In this document: in pieces, positions 62,406 through 64,000 of the stretch | Numbering within the stretch: the first letter of the stretch is position 1 | Layout: each line of letters opens with the position of its first letter | Source: Bradyrhizobium sp. NP1 | GTDB taxonomy: Bacteria > Pseudomonadota > Alphaproteobacteria > Rhizobiales > Xanthobacteraceae | Direction: 5' to 3' | Length of the DNA: 64,000 bases | NCBI RefSeq assembly: GCF_030378205.1 | Contig: NZ_CP127385.1 | Coordinates: 2,954,001 to 3,018,000 of the forward strand | The notes under the pieces: model-generated | Database searches by the model: none | Told to the model about the DNA's origin: nothing | The model's input: the letters and a program-made list of their open reading frames with translations, nothing else | Translations under genes and position numbers: made by a program

Positions 62406-63539
62406 ATGAGGGTTACGGTTCTGGCCGCCATGATTGGCGCGCTATGCGGTGCGGGCGCCGCTTCTTGCGAAGAGGCAATCAAGATCGGCGCTGTCTATCC
62501 AATGAGTGGGCCGGTCGCCTATGATGGGCAAACCCTGTTGCAAGGCGCGCGCGTTGCGGTCGGCGAGATCAATGCAGCCGGCGGAATCAAGGGGCGGAAG
62601 ATCGAGCTCGTCGTCGAGGACGGCGCCTGCATTCCCGCGCAGTCGGTCGCCGCCGCCGAGAAGCTCGTCAGCAGCCAGAAGGTGGTCGCGCTGATCGGAG
62701 CCTTCTGCAGCTCATCGACCGGTGCGGTGATGGACGTGGCCAAGCGGCACGGCGTTCCGATGGTGGCGGGCATTTCGACTGCACCCAACCTCACCGAACG
62801 CGGCAACGACTATTTCTTCCGCATTCCCGCCACCTCGGCGATGCTCGCGAAAGCGTTCGCCAAGCCGATGCTGAAGCTCGCAGGCGGCAGCAAGTTCGGC
62901 TTTCTGGTTGTCAACGACGATTGGGGGCGTTCGATCATCGACAGCTACAGCCCGGCCCTGACGGCGGAGGGCGCGTCCGTCGTCGCGCAGCAGATTTACG
63001 ATACCAACGACAGCGATCTTTTTCCCTACATCACCAATATCAAGCGCAGCGCGCCGGATGCGGTGGTGCTTGCCGGCAACACGCAGAATGCGGTCGCGCT
63101 CACCGAGCAGATCCGGCAGATGGGGCTTGGCAGCAAGTTCTTTGGCGAAGGCTCGTTCGCCGCGAAGACCTATTACAAGCTGGTCGGCCAGAAGGGCGAC
63201 GGCATCTACGGGCTGATGTCCTATGTCTATTCGATCGACAACGCGCGGAACAAGGCGTTCGTCGCGAAATACCAGGCCGACTATAACGACCTGCCCACGA
63301 CCTATTCCGCTTCCGGCTACAACGAGGTGAGCGTGGTGGCCGACGCGTTGTCGCGCGCCGACATCGCCGATCCGAAAGCGATCCGCGATGCGGTCGCGCA
63401 GACCGACATGGAGGGTTTGGCCGGTCGCATCCGGTTCACCAAGGCGGGTCAAGGCTACGGCTTCAACGTCTATCTCACCTTGAGCAAGGACGCGCAGCCC
63501 CTCGTCGCCGATCAGGCGGTCATTTCGGCCCCCAACTGA
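62406..63539 (+). CDS. LivJ-type ABC binding protein
   Basis: A 377-residue periplasmic binding protein with signal peptide (VTVLAAMIGALCGAGAASC) and the Liv fold (IKIGAVYPMSGPVAYDGQTL). By position it brings in the substrate of the divergent five-gene operon. AAGGGAGG precedes the ATG. The permease gene follows after 21 bp. Confidence 0.9.
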   Translation: MRVTVLAAMIGALCGAGAASCEEAIKIGAVYPMSGPVAYDGQTLLQGARVAVGEINAAGGIKGRKIELVVEDGACIPAQSVAAAEKLVSSQKVVALIGAFCSSSTGAVMDVAKRHGVPMVAGISTAPNLTERGNDYFFRIPATSAMLAKAFAKPMLKLAGGSKFGFLVVNDDWGRSIIDSYSPALTAEGASVVAQQIYDTNDSDLFPYITNIKRSAPDAVVLAGNTQNAVALTEQIRQMGLGSKFFGEGSFAAKTYYKLVGQKGDGIYGLMSYVYSIDNARNKAFVAKYQADYNDLPTTYSASGYNEVSVVADALSRADIADPKAIRDAVAQTDMEGLAGRIRFTKAGQGYGFNVYLTLSKDAQPLVADQAVISAPN

Positions 63540-63560
63540 CGCGCCGCCGAAAGCAGACGC

Positions 63561-64000
63561 ATGGACCTGATTCCGCAATACCTGTTCAATGGGCTCGTCG
63601 TTGGCTCGAGCTACGCGTTGATCGCGCTCGGGCTGACGGCGATCTTCGGTCTGATGAACCTGGCCAACTTCGCGCATGGCCAGTTCTATATGCTGGGGGG
63701 CTTCGTCGGCTTCTGGCTGACCCGGCGCGCCGGCCTGCCTTTCTTCCTGGCGGTCGGGGTGACGACGCTTGTGGTCGGCTGCGCCGGCTACTTCCTGGAG
63801 AAATTCCTGTTCCGCCGCTTGCGCTCGGCGCCGCTGATGAGTTCCGTGCTTGCCACGATCGGCCTGGCCATCGTGCTCGAGAACGGAGCGCGCCTGCTCT
63901 GGGGCCCGAGCCCGGAGCGGATCTTCAGCGGCCTGCCGTCGCAGAGCATCGAGCTGTTCGGCGCTCTTGCGACCCCCGAGCGGTTGATCACGATCGTGCT
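63561..64000 (+). CDS. LivH-type ABC permease (3' end beyond window)
   Basis: ATG at 63561 opens a frame that continues to the window edge: MDLIPQYLFNGLVVGSSYAL, then GLMNLANFAHGQFYMLGGFV, the LivH signature. About 146 residues are visible, covering roughly the first half of the permease. It is in operon with the binding protein. Confidence 0.92.
   Translation, partial: MDLIPQYLFNGLVVGSSYALIALGLTAIFGLMNLANFAHGQFYMLGGFVGFWLTRRAGLPFFLAVGVTTLVVGCAGYFLEKFLFRRLRSAPLMSSVLATIGLAIVLENGARLLWGPSPERIFSGLPSQSIELFGALATPERLITIV

Overview
The window is GC-rich, densely coded alphaproteobacterial DNA. The gene set points to Bradyrhizobium or a close relative in the Nitrobacteraceae: an oxalate cluster, several Liv/Urt-type ABC importers, tripartite-tricarboxylate binding proteins, Rieske and HpaB oxygenases, and short palindromic intergenic repeats that look typical of that group. 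This assignment is inference from gene content. I see no tRNA, rRNA, CRISPR array, prophage or intact insertion sequence.

Layout. 1-1 kb: end of a SPINDLY-type O-GlcNAc transferase. 1-11 kb: oxalate module with an OxlT-type antiporter, a 45-residue small protein, a GntR regulator with oxalyl-CoA decarboxylase (oxc) and formyl-CoA transferase (frc), and a divergent ADP-forming acyl-CoA synthetase. Four copies of one 17-bp operator sit at the four promoters. A DUF2147 gene and a DUF2975/HTH pair lie inside the module. 11-16 kb: IclR regulator, exported amidase, an unknown exported protein, a SUMF-type protein and a repeat-like gene-free stretch. 16-20 kb: gcl-hyi-glxR, which turn glyoxylate into glycerate. 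20-24 kb: a two-subunit ThDP decarboxylase resembling sulfopyruvate decarboxylase, divergent from a TctC binding protein and a 2-hydroxyacid dehydrogenase. 24.4 kb: DUF892 protein.

25-37 kb: aliphatic amide module. AmiC (sensor) and AmiR (ANTAR antiterminator) precede a leader with an intrinsic terminator, then a five-gene Urt-like importer, amidase AmiE (E59, K134 and C166 all present), a MetX-like hydrolase and a MoxR/VWA chaperone pair. 37.5-47 kb: eleven tightly packed genes for uptake and oxidation of a probable aromatic compound: HpaB-type monooxygenase, two flavin reductases, LivJHMGF-type importer, EthD-like and DUF3830 proteins, Rieske oxygenase. 47-52 kb: a large SAM-cyclase-AAA-TPR protein divergent from an AraC regulator. 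52-56 kb: two tandem paralogous 14-TM MFS exporters divergent from a LysR regulator. 56-64 kb: a truncated carboxymuconolactone-decarboxylase-like gene, then a compact five-gene catabolic operon (amidohydrolase, SDR, aminotransferase, alpha/beta hydrolase, M20 amidohydrolase) divergent from another Liv-type importer that runs off the window.

Most of the window is modular catabolism: each block pairs an importer or exporter with enzymes and often a local regulator. The strongest new observations are the four-promoter oxalate operator, the unannotated 45-aa member of that regulon, the AmiR-type leader, and the uncharacterised operon at 56.7-62.3 kb.
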